A stretch of DNA of 64,000 bases from an uncultured Mucilaginibacter sp. (GCF_946481715.1 NZ_CAMLOV010000003.1:1-64000); one strand, 5' to 3'; counted from the first letter of the stretch, positions 1 to 8,836 are shown. Translations and numbers: made by a program. Notes: generated by a model not told the origin, from the letters alone.

Positions 1-2
1 AT

Positions 3-1247
3 TATGGCGGCTGGGACTGGTTTAAAAACGGCGCCGAGTTTTTATGGGCGAGCGAAAAAGACGGATGGCGCCACTTGTATCGGATTAGCCGCGATGGCAA
101 AAAGCAGAAATTGATAACGAACGGAAATTATGATGTAATGCAGATAAATGCCGTTGACGAGAAATCGGGCTATGTTTATTTTTCGGCTTCGCCGGAGAAT
201 GCAACGCAGAAATACCTGTACCGTACCAAATTGGATGGCAGCGGCAAAGCCGAGCGCTTAACACCCGCTACCCAACCCGGCACCCACGAGTATGATGTAT
301 CGCCGAATGGTAAAGCAGCTACACACAATTTCTCTAACTATTACACCGAAGGCACAAACGAAGTAGTATCCTTACCGCAGCACAAAACCTTTAGCGGCGA
401 TGAGAAAGTAGCGAAAGCGATAGCCGCCTCGGCCGATGCCAAAGCAAAATCGAACGTGGAGTTTTTTAAAGTAAAAACAGAGGAAGGTGTAGAAATGGAT
501 GGATGGATGCAAAAGCCCGAGAATTTCGACCCCGCCAAAAAGTACCCCGTGGTATTGTTTGTTTATGGCGAGCCATGGGGGCAAAACGTAAAGGATGAGA
601 ACGGTACCACCTATAACTTTATGTACACCGGCGATATGGCGAAGGATGGTTATGTCTACATGTCCATTGATAACCGTGGTACGCCTGTGCCAAAAGGGCG
701 CGAATGGCGTAAATCTATCTATAAAGGCATCGGCACCGTCAACATCCGCGATTTGGCGCTGGGTACCAAGCAATTGTTAAAGGAACGCAGCTACCTGGAT
801 ACCTCGCGCGTAGCGGTATGGGGTTGGAGCGGCGGCGGGTCGTCAACCTTAAACCTGATGTTTCAATACGGGGATATATTTAAAACAGGTATTGCCGTTG
901 CGGCGGTGGGCAACCAGCTTACTTACGATAATATTTACCAGGAACGCTATACCGGCGTACCGGTAGACGAGGCCAGCCGTGCTGCGTTTACAAAAGGCTC
1001 GCCCATTACCTATGCTAAAAACCTGAAAGGCAACTTGCTTTATATACATGGTACCGGCGATGATAACGTGCATTACACCAATGCCGAGCAACTAATAAAC
1101 GAACTTGTGAAACACAACAAACAGTTCCAACTGATGCTTTATCCAAACCGCACCCATGGTATATCCGAAGGCGCGGGAACAACTACGCATTTGCGCACCA
1201 TGTATACCAACTATTTAAGACAGCATTGCCCTCCGGGAGCGAGATAG
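3..1247 (+). CDS. S9 family peptidase (DPP-IV type), C-terminal part, start lies before the window
   Basis: Secreted or periplasmic serine exopeptidase of the prolyl-oligopeptidase clan, which removes dipeptides from peptide N-termini. The frame is open from base 3, so the true start is upstream. The first ~150 residues are the end of the DPP-IV beta-propeller (EKDGWRHLY, repeated YLYRTKLDG-type blades), followed by an alpha/beta-hydrolase domain. The catalytic triad is visible: Ser in GWSGGG (codon at 828), Asp in GTGDDNVH (about 1059-1064) and His in NRTHGI (codon at 1155). The family norm is GWSYGG, so the residue after Ser is Gly here. The protein ends in NYLRQHCPPGAR. Identity of the family is certain; substrate preference is not. 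Confidence 0.93.
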   Translation, partial: YGGWDWFKNGAEFLWASEKDGWRHLYRISRDGKKQKLITNGNYDVMQINAVDEKSGYVYFSASPENATQKYLYRTKLDGSGKAERLTPATQPGTHEYDVSPNGKAATHNFSNYYTEGTNEVVSLPQHKTFSGDEKVAKAIAASADAKAKSNVEFFKVKTEEGVEMDGWMQKPENFDPAKKYPVVLFVYGEPWGQNVKDENGTTYNFMYTGDMAKDGYVYMSIDNRGTPVPKGREWRKSIYKGIGTVNIRDLALGTKQLLKERSYLDTSRVAVWGWSGGGSSTLNLMFQYGDIFKTGIAVAAVGNQLTYDNIYQERYTGVPVDEASRAAFTKGSPITYAKNLKGNLLYIHGTGDDNVHYTNAEQLINELVKHNKQFQLMLYPNRTHGISEGAGTTTHLRTMYTNYLRQHCPPGAR

Positions 1248-1264
1248 GAAACTTTTATTTCTTT

Positions 1265-1360
1265 AACACAAAGGCCACAAAGATTGGCATAGTGGGTTAA
1301 CACAAAGGCCACGAAGGCGAAGTAAGAAAACTTCAAAACCTTTGTGGCCTTTGTGTTTAA
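1265..1360. repeat. Repeated and inverted 'AACACAAAGGCCAC' element
   Basis: The motif AACACAAAGGCCAC(A/G)AAG occurs twice in direct orientation (1265-1282 and 1299-1316) and once in inverse orientation (1339-1360). The second and third copies can pair into a stem of about 20 bp. It sits between two convergent genes, so the stem may also act as a terminator for the peptidase gene, but the motif looks like a dispersed intergenic repeat. Confidence 0.6.
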
Positions 1361-1382
1361 ATAACCACTAATCCAATCGCCT

Positions 1383-1418
1383 ACAAAACAAAAAAGCGGC
1401 CTTTTTACAGACCGCTTT
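1383..1418 (-). terminator. Rho-independent terminator of metK
   Basis: Read on the minus strand, the stem AAAGCGG/CCGCTTT (arms 1412-1418 and 1393-1399) is followed by a T-rich run. It lies 27 bases beyond the metK stop codon. Confidence 0.75.
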
Positions 1419-1444
1419 CCAGTTGATTAAATTTATTAGGGGGG

Positions 1445-2695
1445 TTATAATCCAAATTCGGCTTTTACTTTGTCTACGTAGTCGAGTTTTTCCCAGGTAA
1501 ATAGTTCTACTTCGCGCTCCAGCTTGCTGCCATCGTGTGCGTTAAAGGTTTTTTTAACGGTGATGCTTGGCTTGCCAAAGTGGCCATATGCAGCGGTTTC
1601 GCTGTAAATAGGGTTACGCAGTTTAAAGCGGGTTTCGATAGCATATGGTGTCATGTTGAAAATAGCTTCTACTTTTTTAGCTATTTCGCCATCGTTTATG
1701 CCAACTTTAGCAGTGCCGTAAGTGTTTACGTAAATACCCATTGGCTGCGCAACGCCAATAGCGTACGATACCTGTACCAATACCTCGGTGCAAACACCGG
1801 CAGCTACCAGGTTTTTAGCAATATGGCGGGTAGCGTAAGCAGCAGAACGGTCAACCTTTGATGGGTCTTTGCCGCTAAATGCACCACCACCGTGTGCACC
1901 CTTGCCACCGTAAGTGTCCACAATAATTTTACGGCCGGTTAAGCCGGTATCGCCATGCGGGCCACCAATAACAAATTTACCGGTTGGGTTAATGTGGTAT
2001 TTAATTTCGTTGTTAAAAAAGTGCGCGTATTTAGGGTATTTTGCTTTAACGCGAGGGATAAGGATGCTGATGATATCATCGCTTATCTTTTTCAGCATGG
2101 CTGTTTCTTCATCAAAATCATCGTGCTGGGTAGATATTACAATAGCATCTATACGTTGCGGGGTGTTATCGTCGGCATACTCTAAGGTAACCTGCGATTT
2201 TGCATCCGGGCGAAGGTATTTGATCTCACTATTTTCGCGGCGGATAGCTGCAAGCTCTATTAATAAAGCGTGAGCAATATCTAAAGCCAATGGCATGTAA
2301 TTGTCGGTTTCGGCGGTAGCGTAACCAAACATCATACCCTGGTCGCCGGCGCCTTGTTCTTCGGGTGCCTTACGCTCAACGCCCTGGTTAATATCAGGAG
2401 ATTGCTCGTGAATTGCCGAAAGCACACCGCAAGAGCTGCCATCAAACATATACTCGCCTTTGGTATAACCAATTTTGTTGATCACCTCGCGGGCAATTTT
2501 CTGCACATCAAGGTATGCCTTAGATTTTACTTCGCCGGCCAAAATTACCTGCCCGGTGGTAACCAAGGTTTCGCAGGCAACCTTCGAATCGGGGTCGAAA
2601 GCTAAAAAGTTATCAATTAAAGCGTCGGATATTTGGTCGGCAACTTTGTCCGGGTGCCCTTCTGATACAGATTCTGAAGTAAATAAATATGGCAT
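1445..2695 (-). CDS. metK: S-adenosylmethionine synthetase
   Basis: Cytoplasmic enzyme making S-adenosylmethionine from methionine and ATP. The 416-residue protein has the family start ([20 protein letters not shown]), the central [12 protein letters not shown] motif that contacts the triphosphate, and the glycine-rich loop [16 protein letters not shown] near residue 280. Length is somewhat above the ~385 of E. coli, as usual in Bacteroidota. The start gives the conserved N-terminus directly; there is no Shine-Dalgarno sequence, which is normal for this phylum. The 5' leader carries a fold like the SAM-II riboswitch, so feedback by its own product is likely. Single-gene transcript with its own terminator. 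Confidence 0.98.
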   Translation of the reverse strand: MPYLFTSESVSEGHPDKVADQISDALIDNFLAFDPDSKVACETLVTTGQVILAGEVKSKAYLDVQKIAREVINKIGYTKGEYMFDGSSCGVLSAIHEQSPDINQGVERKAPEEQGAGDQGMMFGYATAETDNYMPLALDIAHALLIELAAIRRENSEIKYLRPDAKSQVTLEYADDNTPQRIDAIVISTQHDDFDEETAMLKKISDDIISILIPRVKAKYPKYAHFFNNEIKYHINPTGKFVIGGPHGDTGLTGRKIIVDTYGGKGAHGGGAFSGKDPSKVDRSAAYATRHIAKNLVAAGVCTEVLVQVSYAIGVAQPMGIYVNTYGTAKVGINDGEIAKKVEAIFNMTPYAIETRFKLRNPIYSETAAYGHFGKPSITVKKTFNAHDGSKLEREVELFTWEKLDYVDKVKAEFGL

Positions 2696-2759
2696 ATTTT
2701 TTTTAAAATAAACGTTAAAACCGAAAGTATGGATTTATTTGAAACTTGTAAAAAGAGAA

Positions 2760-2832
2760 GCAGGTATTAGCACTTTTTTACGTGGTTGCAATATGTACAA
2801 GGCAGGCCCGGCACAATCAAATCAGTCCACTT
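2760..2832 (-). ncRNA. Candidate SAM-II-type riboswitch in the metK leader
   Basis: On the minus strand the leader reads: stem arm GTGG (2830-2827), the U-rich segment TGATTTGA (2824-2817), an inserted hairpin TGTGC..GTACA (2815-2794), TATTGCAA (2793-2786), stem arm CCAC (2785-2782), an A-rich linker of 10 nt, then GCTAATACC (2771-2763). The order and spacing match what I recall of the SAM-II core (P1 arm, TGATTTAA, TATTGCAA, P1 arm, ~11 nt, GCTAAA). TATTGC can pair with GC(T)AATA to form the pseudoknot. The extra hairpin inside loop 1 and the divergence after GCTAA are the weak points. Position directly upstream of metK supports the call. No covariance model was run. Confidence 0.55.
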
Positions 2833-2840
2833 ACGCGGGG

Positions 2841-2872
2841 CAAAAATAAAACAATTTTTCACAAAGCCGAAA
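2841..2872 (-). promoter_or_regulatory. Candidate metK promoter
   Basis: TATTTTTG (minus strand, 2848-2841) fits the Bacteroidota -7 box TAnnTTTG. A weak -33 element TTTC lies 20 nt upstream. Transcription would begin just before the riboswitch-like fold. Confidence 0.4.
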
Positions 2873-2879
2873 ATACATT

Positions 2880-2887
2880 TACTTTTG
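2880..2887 (+). promoter_or_regulatory. Candidate promoter of the lipid kinase gene
   Basis: TACTTTTG is an exact match to the -7 box TAnnTTTG, 21 bases before the TTG start. It is back to back with the metK promoter. Confidence 0.4.
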
Positions 2888-2907
2888 CCCGCTGTAAACT
2901 TATATAG

Positions 2908-3798
2908 TTGAAAAGGAAAGCGTTATTTATAATAAACCCGGTATCGGGAGGGAAGCGGAAAGACGGGGTGCCGGAACTTATTAATAAGTATATCGACCAT
3001 TCGGCTTTCTCGTATAAAACCATTTTTAGTACCGGCGTAAAGCACGCACGTGATGTGGCCCGCGAACAAGCCAAGTTTTACGATATCATTGTTGCCGTTG
3101 GTGGCGATGGTACCGTTAACGAAGTGGCCTCGGCAATTGCGGGTACCGATACCGTACTTGGCGTTATCCCCTATGGCTCGGGGAATGGATTGTCGCGCTT
3201 CCTGGGTGTGCCCATGAATGCTGAAGGGGCCATAAAAGCACTAAATACCGGGCGCACCATTAACATAGATGCCGGTAAAATGAACGGCAAATGGTTTTTT
3301 AACATGGCAGGTATGGGCTTTGATGCGCACATTAGCCATGTGTTTGCGCAGGGCAGCAAAAAACGCGGGTTTTTTAGCTATTTAAAATCGTCGCTGCAAG
3401 AGGTGGCTAACTATAAATCGCAAACCTACCAACTCCTTATCGACGGGATTGGATACGAACGCGAGGCTTTTATGCTAAGCCTGGCTAATTCATCGCAATA
3501 CGGCAATAATGCGCATGTATCGCCCACCGCGTCGGTACAAGATGGCCTGCTGGATGTGTGTATCATCAAGCCATTCCCTTTATACCGCTTTCCGGAGATG
3601 GGGCTCCGGATGTTCACCAAAACATCCGAAGGAAGCAAATACGTAGAGATAATAAAAGGCAAACATATTATTATTAAACGCACCCAGCCCGGTCCTATCC
3701 ATTTAGATGGCGAGCCAAGAGATGCGGATGTTGATATAGATATAAATATACTGCCCGGCGCGCTGCGGGTAATTGTAGGCGATACCTATAATAAATAA
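2908..3798 (+). CDS. Diacylglycerol kinase family lipid kinase
   Basis: Soluble ATP-dependent lipid kinase of the DagK/YegS/BmrU family, acting on diacylglycerol or a related lipid at the inner membrane face. Residues 1-130 form the DAGK catalytic domain with [12 protein letters not shown] at the start, the nucleotide motif GGDGT (65-69) and PYGSGNG (88-94). At 296 residues it is the usual length. The start is TTG: it gives the [12 protein letters not shown]-terminus expected of the family, and no in-frame ATG fits. It is followed after 5 bases by the SUI1 gene, so the two are probably co-transcribed. Exact lipid substrate unknown. Confidence 0.93.
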   Translation: MKRKALFIINPVSGGKRKDGVPELINKYIDHSAFSYKTIFSTGVKHARDVAREQAKFYDIIVAVGGDGTVNEVASAIAGTDTVLGVIPYGSGNGLSRFLGVPMNAEGAIKALNTGRTINIDAGKMNGKWFFNMAGMGFDAHISHVFAQGSKKRGFFSYLKSSLQEVANYKSQTYQLLIDGIGYEREAFMLSLANSSQYGNNAHVSPTASVQDGLLDVCIIKPFPLYRFPEMGLRMFTKTSEGSKYVEIIKGKHIIIKRTQPGPIHLDGEPRDADVDIDINILPGALRVIVGDTYNK

Positions 3799-3803
3799 GG
3801 AGT

Positions 3804-4139
3804 ATGGCGAAAAAGAATTTCACAGGTATTATGTACTCTACCGATCCTGATTTTCAATACCAGGAAGAGGGGGACAATGTGCGGGAAACCCTGCCGCCGC
3901 AACAGCAAAACCTCAAAATATACCTCGACAGGATAAAAGGGAACAAGCTGGTAACCCGTATCAGCGGTTTTATTGGTGCCGATGCCGATTTAGAGGCTAT
4001 TGGCAAAAAGCTAAAAACCAAGTGTGGCGTAGGTGGCTCTGTAAAGGATGGCGAGGTATTACTGCAGGGCGATTTTAGAGATAAGGTGCTAACCTTATTG
4101 CAAACCGAGGGGTTTAAAGCCAAAAAGGCCGGCGGATAA
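3804..4139 (+). CDS. Translation initiation factor SUI1/eIF1-related protein
   Basis: Small (111 residues) cytoplasmic protein of the YciH/SUI1 family. The SUI1 domain spans roughly residues 35-108, with KLVTRISGF, the signature [20 protein letters not shown] and the final helix. In eukaryotes SUI1 monitors start-codon choice on the small ribosomal subunit; in bacteria the role is not settled. Follows the lipid kinase gene by 5 bases. Confidence 0.93.
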   Translation: MAKKNFTGIMYSTDPDFQYQEEGDNVRETLPPQQQNLKIYLDRIKGNKLVTRISGFIGADADLEAIGKKLKTKCGVGGSVKDGEVLLQGDFRDKVLTLLQTEGFKAKKAGG

Positions 4140-4186
4140 TCCGTCCCCGGCAATTTCAATTTATTTTTTTGAGGTAAAAGCGGCAT

Positions 4187-4254
4187 CAAACCCAAGTTGG
4201 TAGCGTTGGGAAGTTGTGTTTCAACTTGTACCAACTTGTACATACCTGGGTTTG
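4187..4254. repeat. Nested three-stem hairpin
   Basis: Outer stem CAAACCCA (4187-4194) with TGGGTTTG (4247-4254); middle stem AAGTTGGTA (4194-4202) with TACCAACTT (4229-4237), 9 perfect pairs; inner stem AAGTTG (4211-4216) with CAACTT (4222-4227). It lies just downstream of the SUI1 gene and could stabilise or end that transcript, but there is no T-run. Confidence 0.6.
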
Positions 4255-4620
4255 CCTCAGCAACGCAAAGTTTTTTACTTTAGTTTTCGCAAAGGGCTCC
4301 GGCGTTAATTGCGTTTGCGCAAACAACAGGGCGGCCCTGTTGTTGTACGTTTCACATCATGCGCAATAGCAGGTGCTTGTGTGTTAATGTGACACATTGA
4401 CTGTTTGAAACAAGGCAGTGAGTGTGCTTTAGACACCAATATATCAGTTTAGTTACACATTTTTGTGGCTTGGCGCTTGCTATTATTAAAAAAAATGGGT
4501 TGTATTGTAAAATATTATTTGGCAAAAACACAATTTATTGGCTTAATAGCGTTATGTATTACCATTTTGCAAAACGGTTAATACGGCTATATTAAATTAT
4601 TATAAAGAATTACATAAAAA

Positions 4621-4651
4621 GTTTTTTTAATTCATTTAAATTCTATTTTTG
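4621..4651 (+). promoter_or_regulatory. Candidate promoter of the exbB-tonB operon
   Basis: TATTTTTG (4644-4651) matches the -7 box TAnnTTTG. A T-rich block (4621-4628) stands where a -33 element would be. The start codon of exbB is 73 bases downstream. Confidence 0.4.
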
Positions 4652-4724
4652 TTATTCGCTTCACACGCACACATTTTTATTAACTTATATTATAAACAAA
4701 ACGAAAACTAAAAATTAAAAAGTA

Positions 4725-5567
4725 ATGGCAAACGCACCAACAAAACCAACTACCCCTGTTAAGAATGAAAGCTCAAGTGCATCGGGCGCATTTGCAACTT
4801 TGACCATCCCGATTTGTATAGCCGTAGCTGTGTTAATATACATGTTTATATTAGGAGATGGCAGCCACTACAAAGGAGGCGACCCAGAGAACGACGTTAA
4901 CCCTGGCGATTACTTCGGTATTATCCACAAAGGTGGTGTTATCGTGCCTATCATTATGTCGTACCTTTTAATGGTTATCGTATTTTCTATTGAAAGGGCA
5001 ATCGTTATCGGTAAAGCTTCGGGCACCGGCAACGTAGATGCTTTCGTTAAAAAAATCCAGGCGTTCTTAAACGCAGGCAACATTGATGCTGCAAGCGCAG
5101 AATGCGACAAACAAAAAGGTTCGGTAGCAAACGTTATCAAATCAGGCTTGAAAAAATACCGCGAAATGGAAGCAGAGCCAAACCTGGATGTTGACCAAAA
5201 AACTTTAGCTATCCAAAAAGACATTGAAGAAGCAACCGCTTTAGAAATGCCAATGCTTGAGCAAAACCTTACCATCATCGCTACTCTGGTATCAATCGGT
5301 ACATTAACCGGTCTGTTAGGTACGGTAATCGGTATGATCAAGGCCTTCGGTGCGTTAGCAGCTTCTGGTGCTCCAAACCAATCGGCACTTTCAAACTCAA
5401 TCTCTGAGGCACTTATCAATACTGCATTAGGTATCGGTACTTCTGCTATCTCAATTGTAATGTACAACCTGTTTACTTCTAAGATAGATAAATTGACTTA
5501 CGCTATCGACGAAACTGGTTTCAGCATCGTTCAAACATTCGCTGCATCGCATAAAAACAGCAAGTAA
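4725..5567 (+). CDS. exbB: MotA/TolQ/ExbB proton channel protein
   Basis: Inner-membrane stator subunit that, with ExbD, turns proton flow into movement of TonB. Four hydrophobic segments are visible at about 24-44, 70-90, 182-205 and 228-252. The conserved MotA/ExbB block is LTIIATLVSIGTLTGLLGTVIGMIKAF followed by ISEALINTALGIGTSAI. An extra N-terminal segment before the first helix is typical of Bacteroidota. First gene of the operon exbB-exbD-exbD-tonB and two or three accessory genes. Confidence 0.95.
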   Translation: MANAPTKPTTPVKNESSSASGAFATLTIPICIAVAVLIYMFILGDGSHYKGGDPENDVNPGDYFGIIHKGGVIVPIIMSYLLMVIVFSIERAIVIGKASGTGNVDAFVKKIQAFLNAGNIDAASAECDKQKGSVANVIKSGLKKYREMEAEPNLDVDQKTLAIQKDIEEATALEMPMLEQNLTIIATLVSIGTLTGLLGTVIGMIKAFGALAASGAPNQSALSNSISEALINTALGIGTSAISIVMYNLFTSKIDKLTYAIDETGFSIVQTFAASHKNSK

Positions 5568-5655
5568 TAAAATATTAGTGCTTGTTTCCACGTTATAACA
5601 AAATATAATTTGGAATTAATTTGAAATTGTAACACTTAATATTTAATTTTACAAA

Positions 5656-6273
5656 ATGCCAAGAGTAAAAGTCCAAAGAAAAAGCACCTCGATAGATATG
5701 ACCGCCATGTGCGACGTAGCTTTCCTGCTGCTTACCTTCTTTATATTAACCGCAAAGCCAAGAACAGAGGATCCTGTTCCTGTGGATATACCGGCTGCTA
5801 CAACAGAGATACCAATCCCTGATGATAACATGCTGATGTTGACTGTGGGCCAGGGCAAAGTATTTTTCTCTGTTGATGGTAACGATATACGCAAGCAAAC
5901 TCTTATCCAAATGGGCGAAAAGTACGGTGTTACTTTCACTCCGGAGCAGCAGGTGAAATTCTCGGGATTGCCAATATTTGGCGTACCGTTGAAACAACTG
6001 GGCGGTTTCCTTGATTTGGATGCAGAAGGAAGGAAAGCTTTTCAACAAACCGGTATCCCGCACGATACAACAGCCAATAATGAATTGTCTGACTGGATCC
6101 GCGAAGCCCGCCGTGTAGATGTAAGCTTACACAACCGTGCATTACGTATATCCATAAAAGGGGATAATAAAGAAGAGTACCCAACTATCAAAAAATTGAT
6201 AGGTGTTCTTCAGAAACAAAAGATAAACAAATTCTCTTTGATCACAACGATCAAATCGGAGCCAAAAAAATAA
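5656..6273 (+). CDS. exbD: Biopolymer transporter ExbD (first copy)
   Basis: Single-pass inner-membrane partner of ExbB. The N-terminus has the ExbD signature: a short cytoplasmic basic stretch, then SIDMTAMCDVAFLLLTFFIL, in which the Asp after Cys is the likely proton-carrying residue. At 205 residues it is longer than E. coli ExbD (141) because the periplasmic domain has an insert of about 60 residues between the two halves of the fold. Four bases separate it from the second exbD. Confidence 0.94.
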   Translation: MPRVKVQRKSTSIDMTAMCDVAFLLLTFFILTAKPRTEDPVPVDIPAATTEIPIPDDNMLMLTVGQGKVFFSVDGNDIRKQTLIQMGEKYGVTFTPEQQVKFSGLPIFGVPLKQLGGFLDLDAEGRKAFQQTGIPHDTTANNELSDWIREARRVDVSLHNRALRISIKGDNKEEYPTIKKLIGVLQKQKINKFSLITTIKSEPKK

Positions 6274-6277
6274 ACAG

Positions 6278-6811
6278 ATGGCAGAATTAGATACCTCCGG
6301 CGGGGGTAAACATAAAGGCGGAAAGGTCCGCAGTAAAAAAGCCTCTACACGCGTGGATTTAACCGCGATGGTGGATTTGGCTTTCTTGCTCATCACCTTC
6401 TTTATGCTTACCACTACGCTATCGAAACCCAAGGCAATGGATTTAGCCATGCCAGATAAGGACGAGAAGCAAACCGACCAGTTAGCCGTTGCGGCCTCCC
6501 GCTCGATGACGCTTTTATTAGGCGCCAACAACAAAGTGGAGTGGTTTATAGGCGAGCCGGGCAAATCGCAGCCTACTACCGAAAATTTCGGTAAAGATGG
6601 TTTGCGTAAAACCCTTATCGAAAAAGGAAAAGAAATTCAACAAACAACAGGTAAATACATGGTTGTTCTTATTAAACCAAGCGATAAGTCAAACTACAAA
6701 AACGTAGTTGATACGATTGATGAGATGAACATCACCGGTGTACAATCCTACGCTATTGTTGATATCCTCCCGTCAGAGCTTGAGCTGCTGAAAAGGGATG
6801 GTAATTATTAA
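6278..6811 (+). CDS. exbD: Biopolymer transporter ExbD (second copy)
   Basis: Second ExbD paralogue, 177 residues, with RVDLTAMVDLAFLLITFFML as membrane segment and conserved Asp. It starts with a glycine/lysine-rich cytoplasmic tail. Having two different exbD genes in tandem is the rule in Bacteroidota and suggests an ExbD heterodimer inside the ExbB pentamer. Closely linked to exbD-1 (4 bases) and tonB (23 bases). Confidence 0.94.
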   Translation: MAELDTSGGGKHKGGKVRSKKASTRVDLTAMVDLAFLLITFFMLTTTLSKPKAMDLAMPDKDEKQTDQLAVAASRSMTLLLGANNKVEWFIGEPGKSQPTTENFGKDGLRKTLIEKGKEIQQTTGKYMVVLIKPSDKSNYKNVVDTIDEMNITGVQSYAIVDILPSELELLKRDGNY

Positions 6812-6834
6812 TTGTAAATTAACGGTATAAGATA

Positions 6835-7662
6835 ATGTTCGGATCAAAATTAGACATACTAAACCAGCAGTGGATAGACGTTGTGTTTACAGGCCGTAAC
6901 AAAGCTTATGGTGCATACGAATTACGTAAGGAGAACCCTCGTCATACCAACAAGGCCCTTATAATTGGTGTTGCAATATTTGTTTTTGCTATATCCTTTA
7001 AAACCATCCTCAATAAACTTGAGGGGTTTATTCCAAAGGCTGACGAAAAAGTGAAGATCACAGAAGTGGTACTTCCTCCGCCGCCGGTTGATGAAACCAA
7101 AAAACCACCACCGCCGCCACCGGAACCACCAAAACCGAAGGTTGACCAGGTGCGTTTCCCGCCTCCGGTAGTAAAACCAGATAACGAGGTGCGCGAAAAA
7201 GAACCGCCAACCGTAAAGGAACTTGAAGTTGCTGACCCTGGACAAAAAGACCAGAAAGGCGACCCAAATGCCGATATCAAAATTGACGAGCCTGTAGGTA
7301 ACTCTGATGTAAAACAAGTGGTTGAGGAAAACCCTAACCAGATTTTTACAGCGGTAGAGCAACAACCAACTTTCCCGGGCGGCGATGCCGGCTTTGGTAA
7401 GTATTTAGGTAAAGCTATCCGTTACCCTGCTGTTGCACGCGAAAATAACGTACAAGGCCGCGTAATTTTAACATTTGTTGTTGAACGCGACGGGTCTTTA
7501 ACGGATATCAAGGTAATGAGAGGTATAGGCAGCGGTTGCGACGAAGAAGCAGTACGCGCTTTAAAAGCATCTCCTAAATGGAAACCAGGTATTCAGAATG
7601 GCCGTCCGGTTCGTGTACAATACAGCGTACCGGTAGCATTTGCCCTGTCTTCAGAAGAGTAA
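6835..7662 (+). CDS. tonB: Energy transducer TonB
   Basis: Links the inner-membrane ExbB/ExbD motor to outer-membrane SusC-type receptors. Order of parts: N-terminal segment ending near 40 that contains the Bacteroidota motif NKAYGAYELRK, one membrane helix at 41-58, a proline-rich spacer (about 81-123), and a TonB C-terminal domain from about 180 with IRYPAVARENNVQGRVILTF and the end motif VRVQYSVPVAF. Length 275 fits. It serves the SusC receptors found elsewhere in this window. Confidence 0.96.
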   Translation: MFGSKLDILNQQWIDVVFTGRNKAYGAYELRKENPRHTNKALIIGVAIFVFAISFKTILNKLEGFIPKADEKVKITEVVLPPPPVDETKKPPPPPPEPPKPKVDQVRFPPPVVKPDNEVREKEPPTVKELEVADPGQKDQKGDPNADIKIDEPVGNSDVKQVVEENPNQIFTAVEQQPTFPGGDAGFGKYLGKAIRYPAVARENNVQGRVILTFVVERDGSLTDIKVMRGIGSGCDEEAVRALKASPKWKPGIQNGRPVRVQYSVPVAFALSSEE

Positions 7663-7666
7663 TTTA

Positions 7667-7897
7667 ATGTTACCAGATAATAACGAAAAGCAAAAATCGC
7701 CCAAAAGGCGGTTTTTGCTTATTTTAGGAGCAGTCACATTTTCAATTTTTATTGCTATGGGGCTGATGTTTATATTTTGGGATGGTTTTTTCCCTAAATT
7801 AGTTAAGCCACAACGGACAATTTTTGGAGCGGTGGTAATTCTTTACAGCGTTTTGCGCTTTTCGCGCTATTTAAGAAAGGACCCAAACGATGAATAA
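7667..7897 (+). CDS. Small two-helix membrane protein
   Basis: A 76-residue protein starting MLPDNNEKQK, with two hydrophobic segments (about 17-37 and 48-62) and basic ends. The start at 7667 is preferred over an earlier in-frame codon that would overlap tonB. It begins 4 bases after the tonB stop and overlaps the next gene by 8 bases, so it is translated as part of the operon. The family is not recognised beyond its regular position between tonB and the pstS-like gene. Confidence 0.8.
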   Translation: MLPDNNEKQKSPKRRFLLILGAVTFSIFIAMGLMFIFWDGFFPKLVKPQRTIFGAVVILYSVLRFSRYLRKDPNDE

Positions 7898-8807
7898 ATT
7901 GAGGGCCCTGGTGCTGGGTTTAGCAACTATTTTTATTTTTCAGGGCTGCCAGGAAAATAAAAAGGCTAAAAAAGCAGTTATACTTGACGGCTTCACGTCG
8001 GGCACAATGGTTTTTGCTGCCGATGAGTCATTTTCGCCAATAGTGGGCGAAGAGGAATACGTATTTAAAGCGCTTTACCCGGATGCGAAGCCGGTGATAA
8101 AATACACACCCGAAAGCGAGGTAGTGAACGCGCTGCTTAATGATAAAGTGAGGGTGGCAATAATTGCCAGGGAACTGGATACTACCGAGGCCGGTATTTT
8201 AAGAAGAAGGGCCTTAACGGCGGATGTTGTAAAGTTTGCCGTTGATGCGGTAACCATTATAGTAAACCGTGCTTCGAACGATACGCTAACCTCTGTAAAA
8301 GAAGTTATTAGTATGCTTAACGGCAAAGCTAAAACCGATAAGAATATAGTTTTCGATAACCCAAATTCGAGTTTGGTAAGGTATTTGAAGCAAATATCGG
8401 GAAATAAGGATTTTAAGCAGAAAAATATTTATGCCTTAAAATCAAATAAAGAAGTTATCAAATACGTGAGCGAACATCCGGATGCAATTGGCATTACCGG
8501 GTTCGCCTGGCTAAATGATCCGGATAAGGATTACGCGGACGCAGTAGATAAGGTGAAAATAGTTGGGATTAAAGATGAGAGCAGCAAAACTGCGCCAAAC
8601 GAGTACTTTAAACCATCGCAGACAACGCTTGTCCAACATACGTATCCGCTAAGCAGATCGCTGTATATAATTGATTGCACAGGCAGAAAAGGATTGGGTG
8701 CAGGCTTTGCATCTTTTTTAGCCAGCGAGCGTGGACAAAGAATAATACTAAAATCGGGGCTGCTGCCTGATTCTATCCCCACAAGGGAGATAAATATAAC
8801 ACATTAA
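7890..8807 (+). CDS. PstS-like substrate-binding lipoprotein
   Basis: Predicted lipoprotein: signal sequence with lipobox IFQGC (Cys20). The rest resembles the PstS-type periplasmic binding fold (PBP superfamily): GTMVFAADESFSPIV near the start, VTIIVN, and a C-terminal SRSLYIID..ASFLASERGQRIILKSGLLP block typical of phosphate-binding proteins. No PstCAB permease genes are near; instead it is inside the TonB operon, between a small membrane protein and a TPR protein. It may bind phosphate or serve as a structural partner of the TonB machine; the ligand cannot be told from sequence. Confidence 0.85.
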   Translation: MNKLRALVLGLATIFIFQGCQENKKAKKAVILDGFTSGTMVFAADESFSPIVGEEEYVFKALYPDAKPVIKYTPESEVVNALLNDKVRVAIIARELDTTEAGILRRRALTADVVKFAVDAVTIIVNRASNDTLTSVKEVISMLNGKAKTDKNIVFDNPNSSLVRYLKQISGNKDFKQKNIYALKSNKEVIKYVSEHPDAIGITGFAWLNDPDKDYADAVDKVKIVGIKDESSKTAPNEYFKPSQTTLVQHTYPLSRSLYIIDCTGRKGLGAGFASFLASERGQRIILKSGLLPDSIPTREINITH

Positions 8808-8836
8808 GACTATATACTAAATAAGAAGAAACTAAG

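Larger units (their letters stand above)
4140..4724. other. 585-base intergenic region before exbB
   Basis: AT-rich, no supportable gene (one 28-codon ORF near 4494 has no support). It holds a nested three-part hairpin (4187-4254) and, near the 3' end, a candidate exbB promoter. The remainder shows nothing I can name. Confidence 0.7.

Noticed and set aside
4494..4580. 28-codon ORF in the gap before exbB
   Set aside because: No known motif, low-complexity AT-rich DNA, no start signals; expected by chance.
6922..7365. Minus-strand ORFs opposite tonB
   Set aside because: Long only because the proline-rich spacer lacks stops in the reverse frames; tonB is certain.
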